Positions 5,751 through 5,776 of a DNA stretch of 5,776 nt are shown here, piece after piece; the first letter of the stretch is position 1, and each line of letters opens with the position of its first letter. The stretch comes from Candidatus Cloacimonadota bacterium (GTDB taxonomy: Bacteria; Cloacimonadota; Cloacimonadia; Cloacimonadales; Cloacimonadaceae), in assembly GCA_027318525.1 (NCBI GenBank), contig DAHVPA010000123.1, positions 1 to 5,776 on the forward strand. Direction: 5' to 3'. Made by a program: the position numbers and the translations under genes. The notes under the pieces were generated by a model. That model made no database searches. It was not told the origin of the DNA and was given only the letters and a program-made list of their open reading frames with translations.

Positions 5751-5776
5751 CACTTCCTATAAACAATGCTACTCTT

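Overview
The window holds a single cluster of five genes, all on the minus strand. In transcription order (right to left) they are rpsU (ribosomal protein bS21), cvpA (CvpA-type membrane protein), mutS2 (MutS2 ATPase with a Smr domain), dnaG (primase) and the 5' part of rpoD (primary sigma factor), which runs off the left edge. This is a version of the bacterial macromolecular-synthesis operon rpsU-dnaG-rpoD, which joins translation, replication-primer synthesis and transcription initiation. Here a cvpA-mutS2 pair sits between rpsU and dnaG. Every gene is chromosomal housekeeping, and there is no sign of phage, plasmid or transposase.

Layout: 1-527 rpoD N-terminus (regions 1.1, 1.2 and the start of a non-conserved region); 538-2265 dnaG; 2273-4612 mutS2; 4622-5155 cvpA; 5156-5301 a non-coding gap with a strong minus-strand intrinsic terminator; 5302-5508 rpsU; 5509-5600 the rpsU leader with its promoter candidates; 5601-5776 a non-coding stretch with two full copies and one truncated copy of a paired-hairpin repeat spaced about 66-67 bp apart. 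The four downstream genes are separated by only 7-10 nt. The Shine-Dalgarno (SD) sequences of dnaG and rpoD overlap the stop codon of the gene before them, which points to co-transcription and translational coupling.

How the genes work together: the terminator after rpsU probably lets the small, highly expressed ribosomal-protein gene be made in excess, with read-through feeding cvpA-mutS2-dnaG-rpoD. This parallels the terminator between rpsU and dnaG in Escherichia coli. No convincing promoter was found in the 52 bp between terminator and cvpA. rpsU has an unusually long SD, which suggests special translational control of bS21.

Organism: a bacterium of moderate GC content that uses SD sequences and the standard code. 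The sigma factor with a region between 1.2 and 2.1, the hybrid gene order and the GTCC-n-GGAC/CCGGCA palindromic repeats lead me to guess an FCB-group or similar environmental lineage, for example Cloacimonadota. This placement is low-confidence and was not tested by any search. I see no clearly new defence or mobile system. The items most worth a second look are the degenerate LDxR motif in the MutS2 Smr domain, the extended rpsU SD, the hybrid operon, and the paired-hairpin repeat.
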